Assembly: GCF_910596095.1 (NCBI RefSeq)
Contig: NC_056552.1
Span: 15,449,111 to 15,513,110, forward strand
DNA length: 64,000 nt
Reading direction: 5' to 3'
DNA from: Thunnus maccoyii
Taxonomy: Eukaryota; Chordata; Actinopteri; Scombriformes; Scombridae
Each line of letters opens with the position of its first letter. Position 1 is the first letter of the stretch. The notes under the pieces are model-generated. The model did not search any database and was not told where the DNA came from. It saw nothing but the letters and a program-made list of their open reading frames with translations. Made by a program: the position numbers and the translations under genes. Positions 35,430 to 49,068 of the stretch are shown here, in pieces.

Positions 35430-38400
35430 ATGCTGAAACAGCAGCAGCAACCCGGCTCCGGCGGGAGAAAAGCGTCTAACGGCACCACGGGCCCCGCCGG
35501 TGTGTCTTCCCCAGTCAGCGGCATCAACAGCGGCAACAGGACCCCGGCCGGGAGGTGAGTAGGGTGGGGAGGTTCCTGTCAGGACAGTCCGGGGATCCGC
35601 CTGTAACTCAGGCCTACCGGTTAAAGCGCTGTGGGCGTGTCCCCGGAGTATAGCTTCTCTCCAGACCAATGAGATTAGTTTGTGTTTGATTGATGTGCAT
35701 GTGGCCAATCGGAGTGCTCATGTTGAACTGAAGACAAATAAGCGAGGTGGGGTTCAAGTTTGGCGAAAGCAATGAGCTGCAAATCAACATATACAGGCAG
35801 ATAGAAAGTTTATCTAGCCTGCCAGAGCCAGAGAGGGGACGTTGATGATCGAACAATTTTATATTTTACAACAACACGTCTTTGATGCTAAAGTAAACGC
35901 TGCTATAGACACGTTATAATAAACACTGAAGAGGTTTTATGGCCAGCACAAGGTCATATGTGGGCTTCCTCTCTGAGATGAGTGTGTGTTTACTGAGCTC
36001 TTGTCAGTCTTTGTTTTGTAACCGTGTATGCGACATTTCATGTGTGTATTGCATATAGAGTGTGCATTTATTATCCACATGGCTCATAAATGCTTCATTG
36101 AATGTGTGAAAGTGAAAGTATTATTCTCATCAATGCTGTAGCTTTCTCTTTCCCTTTCCATTCTTGAAGAGCTCAATTTTCAAAAAGGTCACATCAATCT
36201 TTAAGGGGTCAGCTCAATTAAAACATGTTTTTTGAGGTGTTAACTGATATTGGAGATTGAAGTCAATACTACACACACATCACCGTCTTGAAAAACGTGC
36301 CATTGTCAAGATGTGTTTCTATCACCAAACCCCAAAAGTAAAAGCTTTTCTTGTTTCTGATCAGCAGCACTCAAACAAGACAGGTTGTCATTATCTGTAA
36401 AGTATGTTCATAACAGGTGACACCAGATGAACCATTATGCACTGTACATAGAGACTGTCAGTGCAGTAGGATTATTGATTTAGGAACTTGTCAGACCTCT
36501 TAGCGAACTTGTCAACCTCTCTCTGACTAGCCTATATACTGTATATGTGCAATGTGGAATGTGACACTGCCTTGACAGGCTTTGAAAACAAGTTTTATCC
36601 CTGTTGCCTCTAAGCAGACAAACATGTTTTAACTGTGCTGTTTCTCTCAGGAATCGAACCTCTGCAAAGCCATCATTCCAGTCATCTCCTGTGAGTATTG
36701 CTCTCCAGAGAAGTTGGGCACCAAACAAACACACAACAGAGAAAGACCTGTAGAAATGTCTTAACCCATCACATATTTGACCTCCTACTTTGTTTAAAGA
36801 GTATTAACATACATAATAATTCCAGAGTTGGAACTATAGATGGGAAATCAGTGTATGTTTCTCAAGTGATCATAATTCAAAATATATGGCTGTTTTATTG
36901 CTATGTTTACAATCATTAACACTCATTTACTAAAAGAAAATAGTCTTGTGTAAAACTAACACATAGTCAAATCTATATGATCTATATATGGATCAAATAT
37001 GGGTCAGTGGCTTAAGTGGGTGTCCTGTATAAAAAGGACATTAGGAAGTTTTCTGTAATACAGCTTCAGTGCTTAACACTAACATTACAGTCACATTTTC
37101 CAGCATTAGACCACATTCTTTTAGATACAACACTTACCAGGTTTTACGTCACGTCTTTGTGAAACTTTGTTTTGATAGATACTTTGTGCCTTTTCCCATC
37201 TGAAGGTTTTCGAGGGTGTCTACAACAATGCCAGAATGCTTCATTTCCTCACAGCTGTCGTGGTAAGTCATTTGGCTTGTTTTCAGAGTCCTTCTCAAGA
37301 ACATGATGATTCGGTGCTCATTATTCTAGAGAATCAATGGCTTGCATCATCCCCTCTGACAAGTACCGCAGTAGACTTATGAGTGAGACGTAAACTACAT
37401 TACTGTAAAAGTAGCTACAGTTTTATCAAGATCTGCTGTATCTGACTCAGGCAGTGAAGGGCAACTGTTGCTGATTAAAATACTTTTGCCATCTGACTCG
37501 GAAAAACAGTATATATTACTTTTGTTTGTGAAAAGGTTCATGTCATAGCTACTTCTGATGTGTCTTTATGAAATATTTACACCATACAATGTACAGTACA
37601 CGTGCAACTTTGGATCTAAATTTGTTTTTGACTCACTCTCCTGGGTAAATAAAGTTTTAATAAAATCTCTCTCTCTCTCTCTCTCTCAGGGTTCCACTTG
37701 TGATATAAGAGTGAAGAATGGCAGCGTGTTTGAAGGCATATTCAAGACCCTCAGTTCTCGGGTAAGAATCACATGTTGAGCACACAGGCTTCCCTCTTCG
37801 AGTTTAAATGAAGCACCGCAAGTAATCCTGTAGTAGCAGTAGTAGATGTATTCTGTATAGTAGTGATCTCCTGTCAAGAAAAAAAGCGGTCTCTTCTTTT
37901 GTTGTTTAAATTCTGTTGTGCAAGTTCACACAGTCCTCACGTTTCTTCCTGTCCGTTCGGCCATTAGTGCGAGTTGGCCGTGGATGCTGTACACAAACGC
38001 AGCGAGGAGGAGGGCTCGACATCAGCTCCGCCACGGAGGGAGGACATCACTGACACCATGATCTTCAGTCCCTCCGACTTGGTTACTATGATCTGCAGAG
38101 ACGTCGACCTCAACTATGCCACCAAAGGTACAAACACATAACAAACACGTTATTCATTCACCTGCAGCACAGTTGTAGCAAAGACTTGTAGTTCCCTCTG
38201 AAGTTGTTGGCAAAATCTGCTATTAAAGTGTGAAAATGAGTGTTAAAGAGTCCATGCTGTTTACTGAGTGCTGCAAACTATGACAAAGCCTGAAAGTGAA
38301 TAAGTAAAGTAACACAAAGTGAAGAGTTTTTAGACTGTGTGTTAGGCTTTGAATTGCCTTTTGATCTCATGGGGGGGAAAGGGAGAGAAAATCATTTTTA

Positions 38401-41400
38401 GAAGCCATGGGACCCAGTTTTTATAGAAGAAGCAAATAATAACATACAATTACATAATTTGTTGTTCTGATTCAGAACTAAATGCAGGCTGCAGGCAAAT
38501 CTTGCCAAAGGAAACATTTTTAGAGCGTTTAATCTTGTCCTGTCTTTGATTTTCAGACACCTTCACAGACACCGCCATCAGCTCCACCCGCGTCAACGGA
38601 GAACACAAGGAGAAAGTGCTGCAGAGATGGGAGGGAGGAGACAGCAACGGAGAGAGTTATAATCTGGACAACGATGCTGTGAGTTGTTGCGTCTCTTCAA
38701 CACGCAGAAACACAAACCGACCATCATGATATAAAATGTTCTTTAGCCTCAGAAATGGTGTAATGCCCCCTCAGATATTCATACAGCCACTTAGTTAGAT
38801 AATTATTCAACAAGGCCTCGGTCTTTTGAAACATGTTGATAATAAAATCTGCTGTCCTGTTATTTTACTAACCCATGAATCTCTACTTTTCTTTCCTCAG
38901 TCCAATGGTTGGGATGCCAATGAGATGTTTCGATACAATGAAGTGAAATATGGAGTCACGTCAACGTATGATTCCAGCCTCTCCATGTATACGTAAGTCT
39001 CTATACAGATTCATTGCCTTCAGGAATCATTGATCAATTATTATTACTAAGACAAGCCAACAACTACAGGAAAAAGCACTAGTTAAACCATTTTATTTCA
39101 TGTATTTTTACTAATTTAAAGTTTTTTTTTTTTAATCACATCTGCTTGTGGGTTTTTAAGAGTTGATCTTTATTTTGTTTGTTTGTTTTTTTTTTATCTG
39201 AAAAGTTTACCGTATTGGTCCTAATATAAGATGAGTTTTTTTTTTTCTTCTTGGAAATATGTCTGAAAAAGTGGGGTCGGGGTCTAGACTGTTACGTGTT
39301 CACAACATCAGATATTCTTTTTGAATGGATAAAGTACTGGTGTAAAATTGACTCCTACATGGAGTGTTGCATTATGGGTTATCTGTAGCCTTAATGTTGC
39401 TAAGCTAGCAAGTGTCTTAAAGTCTGTTTATAGTGAGTGTGTTAGTCAGTCAGCACTAAACGTGTTTGGTTAGTCCAGTTTAATCTGCAGGAGTTTCTGA
39501 AGGCTCGTGTAACGTGTTTTTCTGCCACAGAGGAAATTAATTAATGACGAGTGAAAACGAGTCCAAAACATCTTCTGACATCTCTACTGCAGAAATATGT
39601 CCAACTGCCAAATACCGCTGTCACAGATAATAAGGAGCTCAGAAAGACAAACAGGCTGTCTTATAAACGCTAAATGCTGGAGAAAATAGTTTTTCTTCCA
39701 AGAGCCTGTCAGGAGAGCGTGTGAGGATGTAACTATACGATGATGTAAGTTATATTCAAAAAGTATTTTTCCAAAGACAGGTGTTGGAAAAATGGGGGGG
39801 TGTCTTATTATCAGGGTCACCATATATTCTGACTAATACGGTATTTAGGAACCAATTATTTTACAAGTTAAACCAGAAAGGGATGGAAACATTTACTTCT
39901 ACTACTACGTCTCTACTGAGTATCAAATTTAATAATGGTCAAGTTTGATGTAGAGATGAACGTCACCTGCAGTTAATTCAAGAGGAAGCATCCTTGGTTA
40001 AAACACTGGATATCTACCAGTACTCTCCCTGTGGAGTGACTTAATCCGCAGTTTTTAAAGGTTTCTTTCCCTTCTTTGTTTTCTTTTTCCCACCTTTTTT
40101 CTCGCCGCTCAGTGTGCCGCTGGAAAGAGGCAATTCTGAGGTCTATCGGCAGAGGGAGGCACGCGCCGCTCGCCTGGCCAGTGAAATCGAGTCCAGTCCC
40201 CAGTATCGCCACCGCGTCAGCCTGGAAAACGACGACGGCAAAACTGAGGAGGACAAGTACAGCGCCGTGGTGCGTGATGGCAACGATCGGGAGAGGGGAC
40301 GCGAGAGCCCCCGTGACAGAGAGCGAGAAAGGGGCCGAGACAGCCCCGGAGCCAACAACAGGTGAGAGGCTGCTCAGAGAAGGTAGTGCTTGTCTTACTT
40401 AACGGGACATTTCACGTTTTATGTGGATGTTAAGTAAGTGTTGATGTAGCAGCAGTTGAAGCATCAAATTCCTTAGTGTGTGCTACGCCCCCCCCCCGGC
40501 GCGAATAAACACAGCTGAATATCCGAGTCAGCAAAAAAACACCGTAAAACATATCCTCATCCATAACTTCCTCTGCACTCATATTTTGGGACACCATTTT
40601 CACTGTTGGAAATGTAGCTGGTTTGCAATACAACCGAAGAGAACAAGGAAGTTTTGTTTTTGAGCAGCATCCAGACGCCTCCCAGCTACCCAGACGAGAA
40701 GACTAGAAATCCAAGCTGAAATAACCTGTAGTTCTTCTTTGCCCCCAACTACGTCACTTTACACGTCAAATGACAGCGCTGGTGCCGGAAGAACAGCTGC
40801 ACCTCGAGACACAGAACATCAGCCACAACTGCAGGCGTTTTACACACTATATCCCTAATTTGGATCGCTAGAGATGATAAGGTTGAAAATTGATGAAATG
40901 TTCCTTTAAGATATTAGTTTACAATCCACCCACTGCTTGTGAATACTGACCCCACCAAATGTTATGCAACAGTGTGGTGGAGTTTTTTCTTCTCTTCTTT
41001 GGTTAGTTAGTTAGTTAGTGTTCGTATGTTTTTGTTTGTTTTGTTTTTTTTAGACCAATCAGCTTATTGAAAATATACACTGCCTATTAATTGATGATAA
41101 AAAGAATTGTTAGTTGCAGCCCTTAATAAATATCAATCAGCTATATTTATAAGTTACTGTTCCATAGTGATGCAGTTGGAACTATTGGCTTATTTTTGAA
41201 ATCTGGAGGTCTTGTGCATTCATGAAGTGGTTGGGGCTGAAACCAGTGCAGTAAAATAGAAAAAAGGAAAACTTGTCGACTGTTACCTCACCTGTGCTCG
41301 TTGTCTCATTGTGATGTTTAATCTTCCTGTCAGGGAGGGCAAGTACATTCCATTACCTCAACGTCAGAGAGAGATGAACCGGGAGCGAGCCGAGAGAGGT

Positions 41401-44400
41401 TCCGGGCCTCCACCCCACAATCGTCTAAGTGGCGGTTACCGCTCCACCCCTCCATCCTCCTCTTCCTCTTCCCCGAGACCCCCGCTGCCCTCTGCCGCTG
41501 GGGCCCAACCTGGCGTCTCCCCATCAGAGAGAAGCAGCCCCCTGTCAGGCCGAGGCGGGGCCTACACTCCCCACCACCCCCAGGGAAGCCCAAGCCCAGG
41601 CCCGGGCTCTGGCCCCGCGAGCCCCTACACACCCGCCTCTCCAGCGGGACCAGCAGCCACAGGAACCTCCGCTTCTGCTGCTCAATCCCCAGCCAGCCCT
41701 CCTGCCCCACACGGACACACAGTCCCACATTCCCATTCACTTCCACACTCGCTGTCAGACGCCGGCAGGCCTGTTAACGGAGGTAAGGGTGTTTCAACAG
41801 TATCTGGACATGTTGCTCATGCAGTATGAATGAGGGGAAAACTATAATTTCCTTTTGTGCCTTTCAGTCTCTGCCAGAACATCTCCCAAAGCCCAAAGAA
41901 ATCCACAGTCGAGCAGAACAGTCCGCACAGCAAACACTCACAATCAGTCTACAGGTACGGTCACATTTAGTCAACTGCTGGTATAAAATCTTCTCCTTTT
42001 ATTATAGATGGATTTCGACCAAAAGCTGACCTCAATATATTTTCCTTTGTGTCCTTGCAGCCACTCGCTCTCCTAAATCAGCCCCTTCCCAGGACACGCC
42101 TTATTTGGACACATCATCTGTCTCTCTGCCTGCCCAGAAGACGTCTGGCCCTGCCCCTCTCTTCCCTGTAGATGGTACTGTCCCACCTGTCGCCTCCTGT
42201 TCTTGTTATATAGTCAAGAGTTTGAAATCAAAGTGTAAACCAATTTTTTTTAATTCTCTAATGATGTGAACTTCATCTGCCAGAATGTTACAGTCACCTC
42301 GTAAGCAGTAGGCGACTGCCAAGTATTGAAGGTGGAATCTAATGAAGCGCTACGACTAATTAGTTCGCCGTATGTCTCTTTGTCTTCACAGTGAATGAGA
42401 TCCTTGGTGCAGCTGCAAAAGAACGCTCAGCTGAGAGCCCCAGCAGCACAGAGGAAAGCAAGAGTAGTAAAGGTGTGTACAAGACACACTAAACGGATGA
42501 AGCCTTAACTTAATGGGCACATAAATTACTGGAATACACAATCCACTTATGCCTAGTTTCACGCCCTGTGTGTTTATGACAGTATGCAAGTGAGTCTTCA
42601 GTTTGCAAAATTCACATTTTCATTAATTAACCTTTGTCTCCTCTCTCCTCCGCCAGCTCCCTCAGTTCAGCAAAGGTCACAGATTGAGGAGCTGCGGAAA
42701 TTTGGCAAGGAATTCAGGGTAAGAGTTGAGTCGCCTTTCTGTGAAGCGTGAAATTAGAGAATCTGTGACCAATCAAGAGGCCGTGTCCTGAGACATCAAT
42801 GATGTTTGACGTCTCTTTAAAAAATCACTCATGATTTATTCATTTGGTTGTGACCATTAACATGTATCATGACATTGAATACTTATTGACTTACTTTAAT
42901 GTAAAACTGTATATGAAATTATTTGACTCATAATACATTTCGACTCATAAGATTTTCCAAGCAGTGTTGCCAACTATTTTTGGTGGGAAGCTGAAGCCTG
43001 CTCACTAGATGACATCATGCACTAATTTGCATATCTGTCATATCATGACGTTTGCTAAGATAAACAAGATTTTAAAAAAACAAAGTCAAACTGGAAAAAA
43101 CTCACTATTGTAAACTCTGTGTAAAAAATCAAACTTAAATAGTCAAGACAAGTTAAATTGATGAGAATAAAAACAAAGGAGAAGGAATTCCCTGCAGATT
43201 TGTGATTGGTTGTTAGGTACGCACATTCATAGTTCATTCATGTCTCTGACTTGCTGATGATTGGTTGACTGAAGGCGCCGCTGCTCTTTCCAACTCAATG
43301 AACACAGTCCACAGAGCCAAAGACACAATAGCACTCATTCACTGAGAAATACTGGCGAGTCCCTTCAAGGAGGGAAATTAAGGTTTGCCCAAAAAGTCGC
43401 CAGGTGCTTTTTTTTTGAAAAGCAAAAGGTTGTGAAAATCGCAGAGAAAGTCACTGTGTTAGCAACACTGTCTCTAAGGGGGAAGACTTGTGCAACATAT
43501 TAACTCAAACTTTCCTCACTTCTGATTATGGCTGGTCTGTTATATAGGAGTAAATCAGTTGTAGCTCCGTTTTGGTGGACATGTTATCTACATTTTGCTA
43601 GTCTTCATCTAAATCCTACTGGCCCAGCACTAGCTTTTGAGTGCAAATTATGTTATTCTCCAGTTCAAAAGCTAAAAAAAAACGTCTTATTAAGACCTTG
43701 AATGAATGTGTGATTTTTAACTCCATATAATTTTGAGCTGACAAGCGATCAGTCAGTCAACTGTAACTATCTGTAACTATTTTCTTGATTAATGTTTGAA
43801 TAATTTTTCAAGCAAAAATGTCAAACATACCCTGGTTCCAGCATCTCAATTGTCAGGATTTACTGTTTTTTCTCTCTTTTAAAGTAAATTGATTATTTTG
43901 GGGGGGTTTGGACTGTTGATTTGATAAAAACAAGCTGATATTAATCAAGAAAATAATCACCAGACTAATTGATAATGAAAATAGTTGTTAGTTTTTTAGA
44001 TTTATCTGTTTGTGAAGTCTTCATTCCTTCCTTTCTCGTTTTGCCGTCACTTGCATCCCTCCTGATCTTCCTCTTTTCTTCCAGCTCCAATCGAGCGGAG
44101 GCAGCTCAAGCTCTCCGAGCTCTCCAGCAGCAGCAACGCCTCCCGCTGTCAGTGAGGTCGACCAACCCAACACAGCCAAACCCTCATCAGACGCTTCAGA
44201 GGCCAAACCTCAGCCTCCAGCTTCCAGCCCTTCCCAGCCCCAACCTCAGCCTTCACCAGCCCCTGCGGAGGACCCCACTAAGGAAACTGCCACAACATCT
44301 GGAGCCCCAGCAGCTGCCACTACATCATCAGTTTCAGACAGGCAGTCACCAGCCGTCCCTCAGCCAGCCAGGACCCCAGGAAGCGAGGAGGCCAGGTCTG

Positions 44401-47400
44401 ACACAGCAGAGCGGCCAGAGGGCGTAGCAGAGTGAGTCTCAGAAAGGATTTGGAGATTGGTCGAAGTTCATTGTGATGTGAAATGTGTAACAAATGTTTT
44501 CCTTCTTTCATGTCTTCTAGTCAAGTAAAGAAATCAACTTTAAACCCCAACGCTAAAGAATTCAACCCTATCAAACCTCAGATGCCCATGGTAAGCTAAT
44601 TTACTCCTCTTAAATCTTTATAATGTAAAATAAATAAAGTCAATTTTACAGTCAAAGACTTGTTGGCACAATATTATTTATATAGAAAATTGTCTTGTAT
44701 TGAAGATGAGATTGTATTTAGACCCTCGTGGTTTGCTGTGACATGCAGATTTATTTACCTCTGGTTGTTTTATCATACAGTCAAAACCCAACACTGCACC
44801 CACCCCACCTCGGCCCACTCCTCCAAGCCCAGTGGTCCTTCAGCACCCAGGAGGACAAGGACCACTCTACAACGCCCCCTACCTCTCCTACGTCTCGCAG
44901 ATCCACTCTGTGCAGGTACATAAGCGAAAAGACTTTTACACGGGCCACTGTGTTTCTTTGCTGTATCATTTATACTGTTTTGTTCGGAAGTAACAACCTG
45001 AACCTGAACCTGTAACATGAACTAACTCCTTTTATCAAACAAGACATGCACATTAACATTCACTACCAGTGTAATTTTAAGACATGGGAAATCTCACTAA
45101 ACACAAGTGTAGTACAACAGATGGACTGCTGAGAAAGCATCTGATTTAAAAAAAAACAACAGATTATTTTGGGCTGTTCATTATGAATTGATCTGCCAAT
45201 TATTTTCTCAATGACTATTTCTCTATGACTCATTTAGTCTGTAAAAAGTGAGAAGAATGTTGTGTTCAGTTTCCCAGAGCCCGAGGTGGCATCTTCAGAT
45301 GTCTTGTTTTGCCTGATGAACAGCTTAATATTAAAAAGATTCTCCTTTTACTATCTAAAGCTGGCAGTAAAAAAATGACTGAAACAATTAAACCTGCAGT
45401 GCAGAACTATCACATATAAATGAACGTCTGTTCCATTAAAGTCCTTGCCAAACGTGTTCACACAATACTGATTAAGCTGATCACTGCCAGGTAAATCTCT
45501 TTGTATTTCAAAGTATACAGTTTTTAAATCTGGTGTTGGTGGCGACATTCCCACACTGACTGGATGAATGCATACTAGTGTGCATGCTCTGATCATAAAG
45601 CATGCGCACTAGAGACTTCCTTACTCTCATTGCCAGAAGTCACATTGACTTGTGACAAACTATTCAGTCTATTCAACTAATCTAATGATCTAATTAATTC
45701 TAGCAATGCATCAACTGTTTTTTTTTCTTCGTGTGTTGACCTCTTGATCATTTCTGTCTTGCAGCCCCCACCAATGTACCAGTACACCATGTCTACAGTC
45801 AGCCAGGGAAAATACCCCAGGACCAAAGGTAAATCCACTGTGCTTTAGGTTGTTATAATTTGTAGTTTCATTTTAAAAACATTGTTTTAGTCTTGTTTGT
45901 CATAAAACGAGTAGCCTCAAAATTGTCAGTCAAAGGCTCATCGATCATGAAACACACTTGAATAGATGAACAGAGTCCTGAGACTGAAGCCTTTCACTTG
46001 AAAAACCATCATCTGTTGTCTTGATAATTCTTTACCCTCTCCAGGCTCAGTCGTAGCTCCGCGCTCTGACCACGGTACTTCAGCACCCCCCATGCTGCAA
46101 GCTGCAGCGTCAGCAGCTGGGGCTCCCCTGGTAGCGTCCCCCTACCCTCAGTCTTACCTTCAGTACAACCCACAGCAATACAGCCAGCAGCAGGTCATCC
46201 AGGCCATGACGCCCTACCCTGGACAGGTAGGACCTCCACATTTAAAACCAATGTGTTACAACAATAATGTGATAGAAAACTGCTTATTTATTCCCCTCCT
46301 TTCTCTCTCTCTCCTCAGCCGATGTACTCCATGCTGCAGGGTGGAGCCAGGATGATAGGTCAAGGCGGGGGCCCCCACCCACAAGCCCTTGGACCCCCAG
46401 GAGGCCCCCAGTTCCCTACACAGGGAGACGGGCCTCAGGGACCACAGCAGGGCATCTACGGTGAGCAACGACAAACTTACACAGTAGTGAAAGGAATATC
46501 TATACGCAAGCATTGGATGGTTCAACTAAAGTACAGAACGTTCTTCCATCAAGAGTCTCACAACATATTACAGGCGAACTAGAAAGGATGTGGTTTATGA
46601 CGACTCTTTATCTTTTTGCTCTGTAGCTCCACAGTCCTTCTCCCACCACTCGGGTGCAGTGCATCAGCCCCAGCCCTCCAGTACCCCAACAGGCAACCAG
46701 CCCCCTCCCCAGCATGCTGCGCCAAGCCCTGGACAGGTGAGATGACCCTCAAGGACTGTTTGGATTTCCCCAAATATACCAGGACACATTGACTGTGTCC
46801 CTAATCACGGGTTGGATCTTCCAAAGTCTGCATGTCTAGATTAAATACATTATAATGGATAGACATGTCTAGCCCATTTCAAAAGGCTCCTGCATAATGC
46901 CTCAGTTTTTATGGTACTTTTTGTGGTTACTTGGAAATGTAGATTTAATAAGGTTAAGACGAGCACAGAAACACACCACTAGTTTTGGTGTTATTTGGGG
47001 AGGAGGGACAGGTTCAGTCTGACCTTCAGGTTCTCTGACAGACTCACTTTCACAGGTTGCATCCTCTGGAAGATCCACCTCATAGAACGCAGCTATTTTA
47101 ATTAATTTATGATTTACTTCAATGCTGTGATTTCTCCCTACAGAATGCCCAGTCAGGCCCACAGCCCCAGTCCTTGTACCACTCAGGTCCCCTGTCAGCA
47201 CCCACCCCGCCCAACATGCCACCAGGCCACACGTCTCCGCAGGGCTCTTACCCCATTCAGGGCTACAGCATCCACAGCCACCAGGGCATCCAACCCCCAT
47301 ACCCTCTGGGACAGATAGCACAGGTATGGATCACTTGTCCGTGATAACATTTGTTGACATAAAAACATAAAATGTTTCGTTTGACAAATCTCCTCTTGGT

Positions 47401-47753
47401 CTTCCAGGCCCATGTACAGGGAGCCATGTCAGGTCCTCACCATTCTGGGAGCCACGGTCAGCCCCAGTTAGTGATGTTACAGCCTCCTCCTCAGCAGGGC
47501 CCCGGCTCAGTGCCCCAGCACCCACAGCACGGACCACAGCAAGGAGCACACCAACACTTCTACATCGGACATCCACAAGGTACGAGCCGTAATGTATGAG
47601 GGCAAACGGAAGAAAAATATCTTCCTCGATCAGCCAAATAAGGGAGATTCTTTGTGGTTTGAAGTGTAATATTTACAATGTGTTTTCTGTATACTTTCCA
47701 CAGCGATGCAGGTTCAAACACACCCTGCTTCCTTCCATCCGCCTGGAAACTAA
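35430..47753 (+). CDS. atxn2l: Ataxin-2-like RNA-binding protein
   Basis: This is a regulator of stress granules, P-bodies and mRNA translation or stability. Exons: 35430-35554, 36651-36690, 37206-37262, 37690-37761, 37968-38127, 38557-38678, 38901-38992, 40113-40361, 41334-41782, 41868-41954, 42061-42174, 42392-42472, 42657-42718, 44085-44431, 44521-44590, 44781-44915, 45765-45828, 46045-46226, 46319-46460, 46627-46736, 47144-47323, 47408-47579, 47704-47753. They sum to 1053 residues; human ATXN2L has about 1075. Order: a short N-terminus with only four Gln, the Lsm domain (VFEGVYNNARMLHFLTAVV, then GSTCDIRVKNGSVFEGIFK), the LsmAD domain (FRYNEVKYGVTSTYDSSLS), an Arg/Glu/Ser-rich and Pro/Ser-rich middle, the PABC-binding PAM2 motif STLNPNAKEFNPIKP near residue 690, and a Pro/Gln-rich tail ending FYIGHPQ..FHPPGN. 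The sequence alone could be atxn2; linkage to atp2a1 and sult favours atxn2l. Confidence 0.92.
37666..37687 (+). repeat. atxn2l: (CT)n tract forming a splice polypyrimidine tract
   Basis: About eleven TC units run directly into the acceptor ctcag of atxn2l exon 4, an Lsm-domain exon. Confidence 0.85.
39208..39843. mobile_element. Inverted-repeat DNA element with taccgtatt ends
   Basis: The left end taccgtattggtc and the inverted right end taccgtattagtc match at 12 of 13 bases. Similarity continues inward (cctaatataagatgag versus the reverse of the cccccc..tgtcttattatcag region). No coding capacity. In an atxn2l intron. Target duplication unresolved. Confidence 0.65.
40362..41333. other. Long atxn2l intron with repeat-like sequence
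   Basis: Holds a C-homopolymer run (about 40489-40498) and a 3' fragment of the gctgcaac-type element (about 41045-41130, ttgttagttgcagccctta). No exon or RNA gene seen. Confidence 0.5.
43735..43990. mobile_element. Copy of the short gctgcaac-type inverted-repeat element
   Basis: Carries the family blocks tttttcaagcaaaaatgtcaa, cctggttccagc and agactaattgataatgaaaa. Termini decayed. Lies just upstream of an atxn2l exon. Confidence 0.6.
45160..45400. mobile_element. Copy of the short gctgcaac-type inverted-repeat element
   Basis: Carries ccaattattttctcaatgac, ttcccagagcccgaggtggc and tcttcagatgtcttgttttg, the family's internal blocks. In an atxn2l intron. Confidence 0.6.
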
Positions 47754-48490
47754 AACCCCTCTGGCCCCCCCCCCCACCCACCCACCCACCCAAATCCTCC
47801 CAAAATGTTCCCAGGAATGAGCCCCAACATCCCCACCACCTGCTGGATGTGAGGCCCAGACTGAACGCGACTCATGCAAAACAAGACTGGCAGGATAGTA
47901 CAGAAGAGAGAAGAGGATAAAAAGTCTCACAGCACCTTATTCTTCTGCTGTAATGTTCTTCATCAGTACAAACCTCGGGGTCAGCCCGAGACGAGGAGGA
48001 CCTTGTTAATAGTAATGATGAAGGTGGCAGACGACAGCAGCAGCGTCCGACTCCCCCAGCCTCTTCCCACCCCTGCTGCCATCCTGCTCTTCTCTCCAAC
48101 TTCTTCCCTTTTCAGAGACATGAGGCACCTTGCTGGGTTGAACCGGCCGGAGAGGAAGACAGATGAAAAACAGCAGCAGACACTTTATCTTCCAGCAATG
48201 TGTTTTTAGCCTTGTAGGGTTTTTTTCTTTTTGTAAGTACCATGACACGAATGGGAAACACAGAATGTCGCGGGATTCTCATGAATACAGCACGAAAAGA
48301 GGGATTTGAAGAGGAGAGGGGATTTTTAGCAAATCACTTTTCTTTTTTAAACTCGATCCAGTAGTTCAAACCACCCCTTTGCCCTTCTTCTCTTCTTTAG
48401 GAAAATATAATTAATAAAAAATGGACAAGACAAAAAAAATATAAAAACAACAATGACCAAAAAATAAAGTTTTCAACTCTACTACAAAGC
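47754..48490 (+). other. atxn2l: atxn2l 3' untranslated region and poly(A) signal
   Basis: Starts with a C-rich run, then AG-rich and T-rich tracts, ending with AATAAA at 48463-48468. A candidate minus-strand AATAAA for adprh lies at 48504-48509, so the two transcripts may end within tens of bases of each other. Confidence 0.65.
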
Positions 48491-49068
48491 TTTGTTTGTT
48501 TAATTTATTGTTTTCATTAATTGTGCTTGCCTACAGTATCGCAGTTACATTTTTGCCCTGCACTGCGTGAAGTAACAGTAAGTAACCATAATGAGATGCA
48601 GAAATGTATCTTTCATTATACAAAAACGAGAGCACATTTAATTTGAAGCCCGCTAAGCATTTGCTATTATGTCATGCTGACAAAATGAAGTAATTACCTC
48701 CTAGGGGACTTTATGTATTCTCTTCACATTCTCATTAGCTTGAATTTGTCAGTGATACAGCTCTGCATGGTAATTTAAAGTGGTCACTAGGGGGACCCCT
48801 CTTAATTCACCAACCCCAGTGCCAACATCATGAGGCACGCAGCCCTTGTTGTGGCAGAAATGACTCTTTGGGTTAGTGGGACACTCTGCTTCCCCTTCAG
48901 GCAAGCATGACACCGCACTTGGTGGCTCAGTGACAGCACTCAAGATCAATGTACTGTTGGACGCACCGACTAGTCCTACGTCAATGTGTCAGAGTGTGTG
49001 GCCTAGTTTCCCTTTACTGCACCGCGATGGGACACACTCGGTCAGTGCGGCAAGCTGCTGTGGCCTTC
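48491..49068 (-). other. Spacer / likely adprh 3' UTR
   Basis: No gene is seen on either strand. A minus-strand AATAAA at 48504-48509 would place the whole segment in the adprh 3' UTR. Confidence 0.45.

Noticed and set aside
35238-35856. Minus-strand frames near atxn2l exon 1
   Set aside because: CpG-rich promoter and exon sequence is open by chance; no homology seen.
41330-41746. 138-codon minus-strand frame
   Set aside because: Mirror of the Pro/Ser-rich atxn2l exon; GC-rich composition removes stops on both strands.
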